A DNA stretch of 5,336 nt from Fidelibacterota bacterium (GTDB taxonomy: Bacteria > Fidelibacterota > UBA2242): positions 1 to 5,336 of the forward strand of contig JAUSPJ010000273.1 of NCBI GenBank assembly GCA_030655795.1, read 5' to 3'. The notes beneath the pieces are model-generated. The model was given only the letters and a program-made list of their open reading frames with translations. It was not told the DNA's origin and searched no databases. Numbering within the stretch: position 1 is the first letter of the stretch; every line of letters begins with the position of its first letter. This document shows, in pieces, positions 1 through 5,336 of this stretch. The position numbers and the translations under genes were made by a program.

Positions 1-1172
1 ATACCTTCATTAAAAAAGAATTTTAATTCGTAAATCCCGGAACTCAACTGTACATACTTGCCGTTAGATACCCGGCTGATGGTTGATATATCCATGTTCA
101 CATCTTCGGCAATATCCTTGAGTATCATGGGTTTCAGCGGATTGCGGTAGTCCTCGAAAAAGTCCTGCTGGCGCTGAATAATGGCTTTCATCACTTTAAT
201 CATCGTCAACCGGCGCTGATAAATGGACTGGATAAACCACTTGGCCATATCGATTTTTTTCTTGAGATACTGCTTGGTATCTGTCGACAGCTTCTCACCA
301 TTGGATATCATATTCAAATAGCCGGAACTGATTCGTAACTCGGGCACCCGCGAGTCATTAACCTCGATGATAAATTCATCACCCATTTTTTCAACAATCA
401 AATCAGGGATGATATATTGCGGATCGGTTCCCAGCAATGAAACGCCGGGTTTCGGATTAAGTTTCTGAACAGTGTCCTGCACCGCTTGAATTCGATCCTT
501 ACTCCAGCCAAGACTTTTAATTATCCGCTGAAACCGGCGATTGGCAAAATCATCGAAATACTCCCGAATAATTAATTTGGAGTCCTCGGTATTCTCCATC
601 TGTTTCAGCTGAATCAGCAGACACTCCTGTAAATTCCTGGCGGCAATACCCGGCGGGTCCATCTGTTGCAGCTGGTTGAGAACTCTCTCCGCCTGCTCTA
701 TACGGACCGACTGACTATAGGCAATATTTTCAATTGGAATACTCAGATAACCGCGCTCATCCAGATTCCAGATGATTTCGTTGGCAATCAGCACTTCCAC
801 CGGTGTCAGGTTCATCAGCTTTAACTGGTCGAAAAGGTAATCCACCATCCCCTTCGGAGATATCTGAACCGGTGTGAAATCCTTTTTGCTGCGATCATAC
901 TCTATTTTTGGCTCATAATCATCATTCTGCGGAAGTATTTCCTCCCAATCAATAACTTCTTCCTCGTTCTGCTCAGAATCCTGGGGTTCATCGGCATCGT
1001 TATCTTCAGGTGGCAAATCTTCGAGCACCGGGTTCTGTTCGAGTTCCTGATTAACCCGCGCCTCCAGCGCGAGGGTCGTCAGCTGCAAGATTGTCGATTG
1101 AAGGATCTGTTGAGGAGTCAGGCGCAGTTCCTGGGACAATTTCTGAATCTGAGATTGGGATAGCTGCATCAT
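1..1172 (-). CDS. rpoN: RNA polymerase sigma-54 factor RpoN, N-terminal 390 residues (runs off the window)
   Basis: RpoN directs core RNA polymerase to -24/-12 promoters and needs AAA+ activators to open DNA. I translated this frame by hand from the ATG at 1172 and found no stop down to base 3. Residues 1-50 are the Gln/Leu-rich activator-interaction region I (LSQELRLTPQQILQSTILQL, then ELEQNPVLED). Residues 54-93 are an acidic region II with almost no basic residues. The core-binding region follows, including NEIIWNLDERGYL and QMDPPGIAARNLQECL. A helix-turn-helix lies near residues 352-372 (KDIAEDVNMDISTISRVSNG), followed by GIYELKFFF. The C-terminal RpoN box would lie beyond the left edge; family members are about 470-490 residues. 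Two ATGs stand in tandem at 1172 and 1169. The first shares ATGA with the lptB stop, and no clear Shine-Dalgarno is visible, so coupled translation is likely. Confidence 0.96.
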   Translation of the reverse strand, partial: MMQLSQSQIQKLSQELRLTPQQILQSTILQLTTLALEARVNQELEQNPVLEDLPPEDNDADEPQDSEQNEEEVIDWEEILPQNDDYEPKIEYDRSKKDFTPVQISPKGMVDYLFDQLKLMNLTPVEVLIANEIIWNLDERGYLSIPIENIAYSQSVRIEQAERVLNQLQQMDPPGIAARNLQECLLIQLKQMENTEDSKLIIREYFDDFANRRFQRIIKSLGWSKDRIQAVQDTVQKLNPKPGVSLLGTDPQYIIPDLIVEKMGDEFIIEVNDSRVPELRISSGYLNMISNGEKLSTDTKQYLKKKIDMAKWFIQSIYQRRLTMIKVMKAIIQRQQDFFEDYRNPLKPMILKDIAEDVNMDISTISRVSNGKYVQLSSGIYELKFFFNEG

Positions 1173-1918
1173 CTGGCCAGTCGGAAGCTGTCTCCTAAAT
1201 ATAAGCGTTTGGCGTCTCCATCGTTTGCCAGTACTTCCGAAGTACCGGATTTCAGGATTTTCCCTTCGAACATCAGGTAGGAGCGGTCTGTAATAGACAG
1301 AGTTTCATGAACATTATGGTCGGTGATCAGGACTCCAATGTTTTTGTCTTTCAGCCCCACTATAATCTTCTGAATATCTTCCACAGCGATAGGATCAACT
1401 CCTACAAAAGGTTCATCCAGCAGAATAAAATCCGGATTGGTTACCAGGGCGCGGGTAATTTCTGTCCGGCGGCGTTCCCCTCCGGAAAGCGTATAGGCTT
1501 TACTCTTGCGATATTTTCGGATATTAAGTTCATCCAGCAGTATTTCAAGACGTTCCATCTGTTCTTTTTTACTGATACCGAGGGTCTGAAGCACCAGCAG
1601 CAGGTTTTGCTCGACAGTCAGTTTTCGAAAAACTGATGGTTCTTGAGACAGGTACCCAATGCCCAACTGGGCCCGTTTATACATGGGTAAATTAGTTACT
1701 TCGAGATTATTAATATAAACTTTCCCCGATGAAGGCCTGACCATTCCGGTAAACATATGAAAGGTGGTTGTTTTTCCGGCGCCGTTTGGTCCCAGCAGGC
1801 CAACCACTTCACCTTTATGAACATTGACAGCGCTATGGTCAACAACCATGCGCTTACCATATATTTTACACAGATTTTCACCGCGTAATATTTTTTCCGA
1901 AAGCCTGGTCTCCTGCAC
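1169..1918 (-). CDS. lptB: LPS export ABC transporter ATP-binding protein LptB
   Basis: LptB is the cytoplasmic ATPase of the LptB2FG-C complex, which extracts LPS from the inner membrane and pushes it along the periplasmic bridge. The 249-residue product has every ABC motif: Walker A GPNGAGKT at 43-50, Q-loop Gln92 in YLSQEPSVFRKLT, signature LSGGE at 144-148, Walker B with Asp168 and Glu169 followed by PFVGVDP, and the switch His201 in TDHNV. The FVGVDP stretch and the C-terminal YLGDSFRL are typical of LptB rather than other ABC ATPases. Length matches the family (about 240). The start is a GTG at 1918, chosen because a GGAAGG ribosome site lies 5 bases upstream. The frame has no nearer ATG upstream. 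The gene begins 13 bases after lptC and its TGA overlaps the rpoN ATG. The membrane partners LptF and LptG are not in the window. Confidence 0.96.
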   Translation of the reverse strand: MQETRLSEKILRGENLCKIYGKRMVVDHSAVNVHKGEVVGLLGPNGAGKTTTFHMFTGMVRPSSGKVYINNLEVTNLPMYKRAQLGIGYLSQEPSVFRKLTVEQNLLLVLQTLGISKKEQMERLEILLDELNIRKYRKSKAYTLSGGERRRTEITRALVTNPDFILLDEPFVGVDPIAVEDIQKIIVGLKDKNIGVLITDHNVHETLSITDRSYLMFEGKILKSGTSEVLANDGDAKRLYLGDSFRLAR

Positions 1919-1923
1919 GATTA

Positions 1924-1929
1924 CCTTCC
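1924..1929 (-). promoter_or_regulatory. Ribosome binding site of lptB
   Basis: GGAAGG on the minus strand, 5 bases before the GTG at 1918. It supports the GTG as the lptB start and occupies the short gap after the lptC stop. Confidence 0.7.
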
Positions 1930-1931
1930 AG

Positions 1932-2462
1932 CTATTCCATTGTTCGACCGGTCACACCGGCCGGTTTATCTATTATCCAGTTTTCCAGATCAGAATCCGA
2001 TTCAAATCCGATACCCGTCAATGTATCCTGATCACTCACCAGGGTGATAAACACATCGGAAATGATTCGTTCGCGCCGATGATCCCAGCGCAGTTCTTCG
2101 GTATATAAGGTCACGCCGCTGTCCGAAACGACAACCACATTGCCGCTGGCCAGCAGATCGTTCGTATTTTCATTTACCCGGGCCCGGTGGGATTTCAAAT
2201 GGGAAAGGTGAGATTGTTCGGCATTAAAAAAATCGACATCCACGGTTTCGTCCAGCACAATCGTGGATTCGTCATTATTTTTGGTCAAATGCCCGGCCAA
2301 CACAATTGCCCGTTTCTGCCCGTTTTTCGTCAAGATAATCTCGGTATTCCAACTCTCCTGGTCGGGGTATTTCTTTGCGTCTGCCTCAATGACTTCATCC
2401 TCAACTGAACTACAAGCAAGAATCAATATCACCAAGAGCAGATAAATAAAAGGTTTCTTCAT
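1932..2462 (-). CDS. lptC: LptC, LPS export periplasmic protein, predicted lipoprotein
   Basis: LptC docks on LptB2FG and receives LPS from it, starting the periplasmic bridge. The 176-residue product opens with a lipoprotein signal: Lys2-Lys3, a hydrophobic run at 5-16, then Cys17 preceded by Leu-Ile-Leu-Ala. E. coli LptC has an uncleaved N-terminal helix, so a lipid anchor here would replace that helix. The rest is an OstA/LptC-type beta-jellyroll: short alternating strands such as RAIVLAGHLTK, LLASGNVVVVSDSGVTLYT and ELRWDHRRERIISDV, ending in the family-typical GIGFESDSDLENWII. Length is close to the usual 180-200. The ATG at 2462 shares ATGA with the kdsD stop; the Shine-Dalgarno is weak, suggesting coupling. 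Identity rests on this pattern plus its position directly before lptB, since the family is poorly conserved. No separate lptA follows. Confidence 0.9.
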   Translation of the reverse strand: MKKPFIYLLLVILILACSSVEDEVIEADAKKYPDQESWNTEIILTKNGQKRAIVLAGHLTKNNDESTIVLDETVDVDFFNAEQSHLSHLKSHRARVNENTNDLLASGNVVVVSDSGVTLYTEELRWDHRRERIISDVFITLVSDQDTLTGIGFESDSDLENWIIDKPAGVTGRTME

Positions 2463-3436
2463 CCCATTATTCCGTAACGTAAAATATCATGAATGTGGAT
2501 GATGCCGGTCGGTTTACCGGTTTTATCCTCATCAAAAACAAAGAGATTCGTGACGGCATATTCTTCCATCTGATAGAGCGCATCGATCGCCAGGGTTGAT
2601 GATTTTAGAAACTTAGGATTTTTTGTCATGATATCCTGGGGCAATACATTCAGAAAATTCTCCGTATGTTCCAGCCCCCGTCTCAAATCACCATCGGTAA
2701 TTACACCAAGCAAATTCTCTTCGGAATCCAGAATACCGACAACTCCCAGACCTTTTTTAGTCATGGTAAATAGAACCTGTTTCATGCTGTCATTGATTGA
2801 GGCCAGAGGAATTGCGTCACCGGTGTGCACCAGATCCTGAACAGTAGTCAGCAAGCGCCTTCCCAATGAACCACCCGGATGCAGCCCTGCAAAATCGAGC
2901 TCTTTGAATTTGCGTTTATTCATTAATGCAATCGCCAGGGCATCGCCCAATGCCAGTGTCACAATCGTACTTGCCGTCGGGACAATCCCCAGCGGACAGG
3001 CTTCCGCAGGTACGCTGGTATCAATAACAAGATCACACTTTTTCGCCAGAGAAGATTCACTGTTCCCGATAAAACCGATTACCGGCACTTTGATCTTTTT
3101 CAGATAGGGCAGCAGGTAAATGACTTCACTGGTTTCGCCGCTGTTGGATATTAGAATGAGTGCATCGTGTTTACTGACGCCGCCCAGATCGCCGTGACCA
3201 GCTTCATAGGAATGCAGGAAAAAACTGGGAGTGCCGGTGGATGACAGGGTTGCAGCAATTTTCCGACCGACCAATCCGGATTTTCCAACACCGGTAACAA
3301 TTACTTTGCCACTGGTCCGGTACAGAAGTTCGACTATATTTTTAAAATTTTCATCAATTCGGTTCTCCAGATTGGCAATTGCAACGGACTCGGCGCGAAT
3401 CAGCTCTTTTGCGATTTTGAGATAGGATTCCGGCAT
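2459..3436 (-). CDS. kdsD: D-arabinose 5-phosphate isomerase KdsD (KpsF/GutQ family)
   Basis: KdsD interconverts D-ribulose 5-phosphate and D-arabinose 5-phosphate, the first step towards Kdo. The 325-residue product has an N-terminal SIS sugar-isomerase domain (about 30-180) and a C-terminal pair of CBS domains (about 200-325; the first contains GVITDGDLRRGLE). The SIS domain shows VTGVGKSGLVGRK, ISNSGETSEV and ACPLGIVPT, followed by LHPGGSLGRR. The four active-site residues reported for E. coli KdsD (Lys59, Glu111, Glu152, His193) correspond to Lys52, Glu104, Glu145 and His186 here, all at a constant offset of 7. I chose the ATG at 3436: it gives the normal family length, lies 1 base after the kdsC stop, and has AAGGA 8 bases upstream. 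The frame is open to an ATG at 3502, but that extension lies inside kdsC and has no family similarity. The stop overlaps the lptC start. GutQ-type paralogues are the alternative; the neighbours favour KdsD. Confidence 0.96.
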   Translation of the reverse strand: MPESYLKIAKELIRAESVAIANLENRIDENFKNIVELLYRTSGKVIVTGVGKSGLVGRKIAATLSSTGTPSFFLHSYEAGHGDLGGVSKHDALILISNSGETSEVIYLLPYLKKIKVPVIGFIGNSESSLAKKCDLVIDTSVPAEACPLGIVPTASTIVTLALGDALAIALMNKRKFKELDFAGLHPGGSLGRRLLTTVQDLVHTGDAIPLASINDSMKQVLFTMTKKGLGVVGILDSEENLLGVITDGDLRRGLEHTENFLNVLPQDIMTKNPKFLKSSTLAIDALYQMEEYAVTNLFVFDEDKTGKPTGIIHIHDILRYGIMG

Positions 3437-3437
3437 G

Positions 3438-3989
3438 TTAATTATCCTTATAGGTATGCTTGGTAAGTTTTTCAAGGGCCATCGCAAATTTGTCCTGGGC
3501 ATTCAGAAGCAGCTCGATTACTTCCCGGACGGCTCCGTGTCCGCCGCGAACGTGAGTGACATAATCGGCTGCATTTTTGACAATTTGAGCTGCGTTTGCA
3601 ACTGCGACTCCGACACCAGCCCGGCGAATCAGCGGAATATCCACCAGATCATCCCCAATATACAAAATCTCAGCATCATTCAGATCAAAATCCGCCTTGA
3701 TTTTCAAATATGGTTCAATCTTTGCCAGGTTGCCCTGGTACAGGTGCTCATCCAGTCCTAATTCCTTCATCCGGTGTAATGTAACTCCGGATTTCCGGCC
3801 GGAAATAATCGCCATGGGTATTTCAACCGCTTTCATCAGTGCAATTCCAGCGCCGTCCAAGACATTAAAGCGTTTAAATTCTTCTCCATTATGACCAATA
3901 TAAAGTGATCCGTCGGTGAAAACACCGTCAACATCGGAAATTACCAGTTTTATTTTCAAAAGGCATTCTGTTAACGCATTTTTATCCAT
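3438..3989 (-). CDS. kdsC: 3-deoxy-D-manno-octulosonate 8-phosphate phosphatase KdsC
   Basis: KdsC removes the phosphate from Kdo 8-phosphate to give free Kdo. It is a small HAD-superfamily phosphatase without a cap domain, acting as a tetramer in the cytoplasm. The 183-residue product has motif I DVDGVFTDG with nucleophile Asp19 and Asp21, motif II Ser63 in IISGRKS, a candidate motif III Lys90 in YQGNLAKIEPY, and the metal-binding GDDLVD with Asp113, Asp114 and Asp117. The C-terminal GGHGAVREVIELLL is the conserved KdsC tail that reaches a neighbouring subunit. Length matches the family (about 170-190). The ATG at 3989 overlaps the kdsA stop by 8 bases and has AAGGA 5 bases upstream. Its place between kdsA and kdsD confirms the Kdo role over other HAD phosphatases. 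Confidence 0.96.
   Translation of the reverse strand: MDKNALTECLLKIKLVISDVDGVFTDGSLYIGHNGEEFKRFNVLDGAGIALMKAVEIPMAIISGRKSGVTLHRMKELGLDEHLYQGNLAKIEPYLKIKADFDLNDAEILYIGDDLVDIPLIRRAGVGVAVANAAQIVKNAADYVTHVRGGHGAVREVIELLLNAQDKFAMALEKLTKHTYKDN
3445..3449 (-). promoter_or_regulatory. Ribosome binding site of kdsD
   Basis: AAGGA on the minus strand, 8 bases before the ATG at 3436 and inside the last codons of kdsC. It decides for the 3436 start over the longer open frame from 3502. Confidence 0.75.
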
Positions 3990-4803
3990 TAAAATCCTTA
4001 ATAACCGATCGAAGCGTTATTAACTGGGTAAGTAATTCGGACAGGCGATCCAGCGGATATTGAGTGTCCCGGTCACTTTTCGCTCGTTCGACATTATCAT
4101 GCACCTCCATGAAAATTCCATCGGCGCCGGCGGCAACCATCGCACGTGTTGTACAGGGAATCATTTGCCGGCTGCCGCCCGTGGTTTTACCTCCGGGTAG
4201 CTGGGCGGAATGAGTGGCATCAAAAATCACCGGATAACCGGTTTGCTGCATAACTGGAATTGCCCTGACGTCGGTGACCAGCGCACCGTAGCCAAAGCAC
4301 ACTCCCCGATCGGTCAGGAGGATGCGGGTGTTTCCGGCGCTTTCAATTTTTTTAACAATGTACTGCATATCCTGCGGGGCCACAAATTGCCCTTTCTTGA
4401 CATTGACGACTTTACCGGTTTTCCCGGCAGCGACTAACAGATCGGTCTGGCGGCATAAAAACGCCGGAATCTGGATCACATCCACTACTTCCGACACCGG
4501 TAATACCTGGCTGGTTTCATGGACATCGGTCAGTATGGGAACATTCAATGTGTCTTTCACTGCAGCGAGTATTTTCAAGCCTTCATCCAGACCGGGGCCG
4601 CGATACGAATCAATCGAACTGCGGTTGGCTTTATCAAATGAGGTTTTAAATATGAATGGTACCTTTAAGCGGTCCGTCATTTTGCGCAGCTGCTCCGCCA
4701 TAAACATCGTGTGATCATAACTCTCAATCACACAGGGTCCTAAAATAAAAACCAGCGGATGGTTCTTTCCAATTGAAATAGTATCCAATACGACATCAGG
4801 CAT
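3982..4803 (-). CDS. kdsA: 3-deoxy-8-phosphooctulonate synthase KdsA, metal-dependent type
   Basis: KdsA condenses phosphoenolpyruvate with D-arabinose 5-phosphate to Kdo 8-phosphate. The 273-residue product is a single TIM-barrel of the DAHP/KDO8P synthase family, with KTSFDKANRSSIDSYRGPG (53-71), TDVHE (92-96), IQIPAFLCRQTDL (110-122) and NVKKGQF (134-140). The metal ligands of the Aquifex enzyme (Cys11, His185, Glu222, Asp233) align with Cys24 in GPCVIES, His198 in DATHS, Glu233 in FMEVH and Asp244 in KSD. E. coli KdsA, a metal-independent enzyme, has Asn at the Cys position. The loop after His198 is about 2 residues shorter than in Aquifex. The start at 4803 gives normal family length, overlaps the pyrG-remnant stop by 8 bases, and has AAAGGA 10 bases upstream. 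A longer frame from 4851 adds 16 residues without family similarity. Confidence 0.97.
   Translation of the reverse strand: MPDVVLDTISIGKNHPLVFILGPCVIESYDHTMFMAEQLRKMTDRLKVPFIFKTSFDKANRSSIDSYRGPGLDEGLKILAAVKDTLNVPILTDVHETSQVLPVSEVVDVIQIPAFLCRQTDLLVAAGKTGKVVNVKKGQFVAPQDMQYIVKKIESAGNTRILLTDRGVCFGYGALVTDVRAIPVMQQTGYPVIFDATHSAQLPGGKTTGGSRQMIPCTTRAMVAAGADGIFMEVHDNVERAKSDRDTQYPLDRLSELLTQLITLRSVIKDFNG
3995..3999 (-). promoter_or_regulatory. Ribosome binding site of kdsC
   Basis: AAGGA on the minus strand, 5 bases before the ATG at 3989 and within the final codons of kdsA. Confidence 0.7.
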
Positions 4804-4813
4804 TTTTTTTCTG

Positions 4814-4819
4814 TCCTTT
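4814..4819 (-). promoter_or_regulatory. Ribosome binding site of kdsA
   Basis: AAAGGA on the minus strand, 10 bases before the ATG at 4803, separated from it by an A-rich spacer. It lies inside the 3' end of the pyrG remnant, so that short coding stretch also carries the initiation signal of kdsA. It favours the 4803 start over 4851. Confidence 0.7.
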
Positions 4820-4876
4820 ATGGAAATTGACGGCCGCTTCGACAAATTCACGGAATAAAGGATGAGCTTTACTGAT

Positions 4877-4885
4877 CCGGGATTT
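4877..4885 (-). other. Deletion junction in the pyrG remnant (Lys34-Ser35-Arg36)
   Basis: These three codons (AAA TCC CGG) fit both flanks: CTP synthases often have a basic residue pair at the end of the first helix (LLKSR here) and a KSR or similar after the glutaminase His-Pro-Glu near the C-terminus. The switch from N-terminal to C-terminal family sequence must fall in or right beside them. The position follows from comparison with remembered family sequences; the lost copy cannot be seen. Confidence 0.7.
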
Positions 4886-4973
4886 CAACAGGTAACCGAT
4901 CGACGCACTGCTAATCCCCTTGCCCAATCCGGAAATGACGCCGCCGGTAACAAATATGTATTTTGTCGGAGTC

Positions 4974-5336
4974 TCAGGCTTCATTCGGATTCAATAGCCT
5001 TTCTGCGTGGTTTACATCTTCCAAAGTATCAATCCCGAGTGAAATTTTATCGGTAAGAACTACCCGGATTTTGTCTCCGTTCTCAAGAATCCGCAGCTGC
5101 TCCAGTTGTTCCAGTTGTTCCAGTATTGTTTGCGGCATTTGCACAAATTTCTGCAGATACTGCTGCCTGAACACATACACTCCGATGTGCTGCAAGGCCG
5201 GATGAGCCGACAGCGCTGCACGGTTTCGAATATAAGGAATGTTCTGACGACTGAAAAGCAGTGCATTCTGATTTCGGTCAATCAGGACTTTGACAACATT
5301 CGGGTCATTCAATTCCGCTTCACTGATTCCCACTTT
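4974..5336 (-). CDS. kdsB: CMP-Kdo synthetase KdsB, C-terminal 120 residues (starts beyond the window)
   Basis: KdsB couples Kdo to CTP, giving CMP-Kdo and pyrophosphate; WaaA then uses CMP-Kdo to build the LPS inner core. The visible part is roughly the second half of a protein of about 250 residues. It shows DPNVVKVLID, ALLFSRQNIPYIRN, then LQHIGVYVFRQQYL with the conserved His, LEQLRILENGDKIRV, and the C-terminal LGIDTLEDVNHAERLL with the conserved Asp-Thr-x-Glu-Asp. These match E. coli HLGIYGYR, MLEQLR and GVDTPEDL. The frame is open through base 5336. The GTG at 5333 is only an internal Val codon, so no start is assigned. The TGA overlaps the ATG of the pyrG remnant by 11 bases. Confidence 0.95.
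   Translation of the reverse strand, partial: KVGISEAELNDPNVVKVLIDRNQNALLFSRQNIPYIRNRAALSAHPALQHIGVYVFRQQYLQKFVQMPQTILEQLEQLEQLRILENGDKIRVVLTDKISLGIDTLEDVNHAERLLNPNEA
5097..5123 (-). repeat. Three tandem 9-base units inside kdsB, coding Leu-Glu-Gln x3
   Basis: On the minus strand the units are CTGGAACAA, CTGGAACAA and CTGGAGCAG, in frame with kdsB. The homologous E. coli stretch (LEHIEMLEQLR) has the same length, so this is sequence convergence or conversion of existing codons rather than an inserted expansion. Confidence 0.8.

Larger units (their letters stand above)
4796..4984 (-). pseudogene. pyrG: CTP synthase remnant: N-terminus fused in frame to C-terminus, core deleted
   Basis: Intact PyrG makes CTP from UTP, ATP and glutamine and is about 530-550 residues long. 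This ORF is 62 residues. Residues 8-36 match the start of CTP synthase: KYIFVTGGVISGLGKG, with Lys22 equivalent to the P-loop Lys18 of E. coli, then the first helix ending LLKSR. Residues 34-58 match the extreme C-terminus: KSR, then HPLFREFVEAAVNFH, comparable to HPLFAGFVKAASEFQ in E. coli. About 480 codons are absent, including the nucleotide and UTP sites, the linker, and the whole glutaminase domain with its Cys-His-Glu triad, so the product cannot make CTP. The frame is unbroken. The ATG overlaps the kdsB end by 11 bases and the TGA overlaps the kdsA start by 8. The full gene belongs at this position in related clusters, where CTP feeds KdsB. A short translated leader or microprotein is possible but not shown. 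Confidence 0.92.

Noticed and set aside
1174..1190. Plus-strand GG-N10-GC spacing (TGGCCAGTCGGAAGCTG), recalling a sigma-54 -24/-12 promoter near rpoN
   Set aside because: It matches the spacing but not the fuller consensus, points away from rpoN, and lies inside lptB. Expected by chance.
1307..1636. Plus-strand open frame of 109 codons
   Set aside because: It lies wholly opposite lptB, whose motifs are complete. The translation shows no domain and no ribosome site of note.
1932..2462. The gene before lptB as an LptA rather than LptC
   Set aside because: A lipoprotein-type anchor, the C-terminal GFESDSDLENW pattern, and the position directly after kdsD all fit LptC; LptA is a soluble periplasmic protein with a cleaved signal.
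3437..3502. Longer kdsD frame starting at the ATG at 3502, adding 22 residues
   Set aside because: The added stretch is antiparallel to nothing known and is simply kdsC sequence read in another frame; the 3436 start has a ribosome site and matches the family.
4322..4714. Plus-strand open frame of 130 codons
   Set aside because: It lies opposite kdsA, a clearly conserved gene. It is the antisense shadow of that coding sequence.
4804..4851. Longer kdsA frame starting at the ATG at 4851, adding 16 residues
   Set aside because: The extension has no family similarity and lies within the pyrG remnant in another frame. The ATG at 4803 has a good ribosome site and gives normal KdsA length.
4963..5205. 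Plus-strand open frame with a Ser-Cys-Ser-Ser repeat
   Set aside because: The repeat is the reverse complement of the Leu-Glu-Gln units in kdsB. No independent evidence of coding.

Overview
The window is one gap-free run of genes, all on the minus strand. Read in the direction of transcription (from high to low coordinates) it holds the end of kdsB, a 62-codon remnant of pyrG, then kdsA, kdsC, kdsD, lptC, lptB and the first 390 codons of rpoN. Neighbouring genes overlap by 4 to 11 bases or lie 1 to 13 bases apart. I see no intergenic region large enough for a promoter or terminator, no RNA gene, no mobile element and no CRISPR array.

The genes describe a Gram-negative (diderm) bacterium that makes lipopolysaccharide. 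KdsD, KdsA, KdsC and KdsB are the four enzymes that turn ribulose 5-phosphate into CMP-Kdo, the activated sugar of the LPS inner core. LptC and LptB belong to the machine that carries finished LPS to the outer membrane. RpoN (sigma-54) follows lptB, as it does in many Gram-negative genomes. The order kdsB-pyrG-kdsA-kdsC/kdsD-lptC-lptB-rpoN resembles clusters in deltaproteobacterial-type and FCB-type lineages. A lipoprotein form of LptC, a metal-dependent KdsA and the lack of lptA between lptC and lptB lean away from gamma-proteobacteria. I cannot place the organism more precisely. Base composition looks close to balanced by eye.

The standout is the second gene. Where a CTP synthase gene of about 540 codons is expected, there is an in-frame 62-codon ORF. 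It joins the first 36 residues of CTP synthase (with its P-loop) directly to the last 26 residues. Everything between, including the rest of the synthetase domain and the glutaminase catalytic residues, is missing. The junction falls on a Lys-Ser-Arg tripeptide that fits both parental sequences, so a deletion between short direct repeats is likely. The remnant keeps its start overlapping kdsB and its stop overlapping kdsA, so translation through the operon would be undisturbed. It could be a real deletion in the genome, a minority variant, or an amplification chimera.

The other genes look intact where visible, with catalytic motifs in place. kdsB and rpoN are cut only by the window edges.
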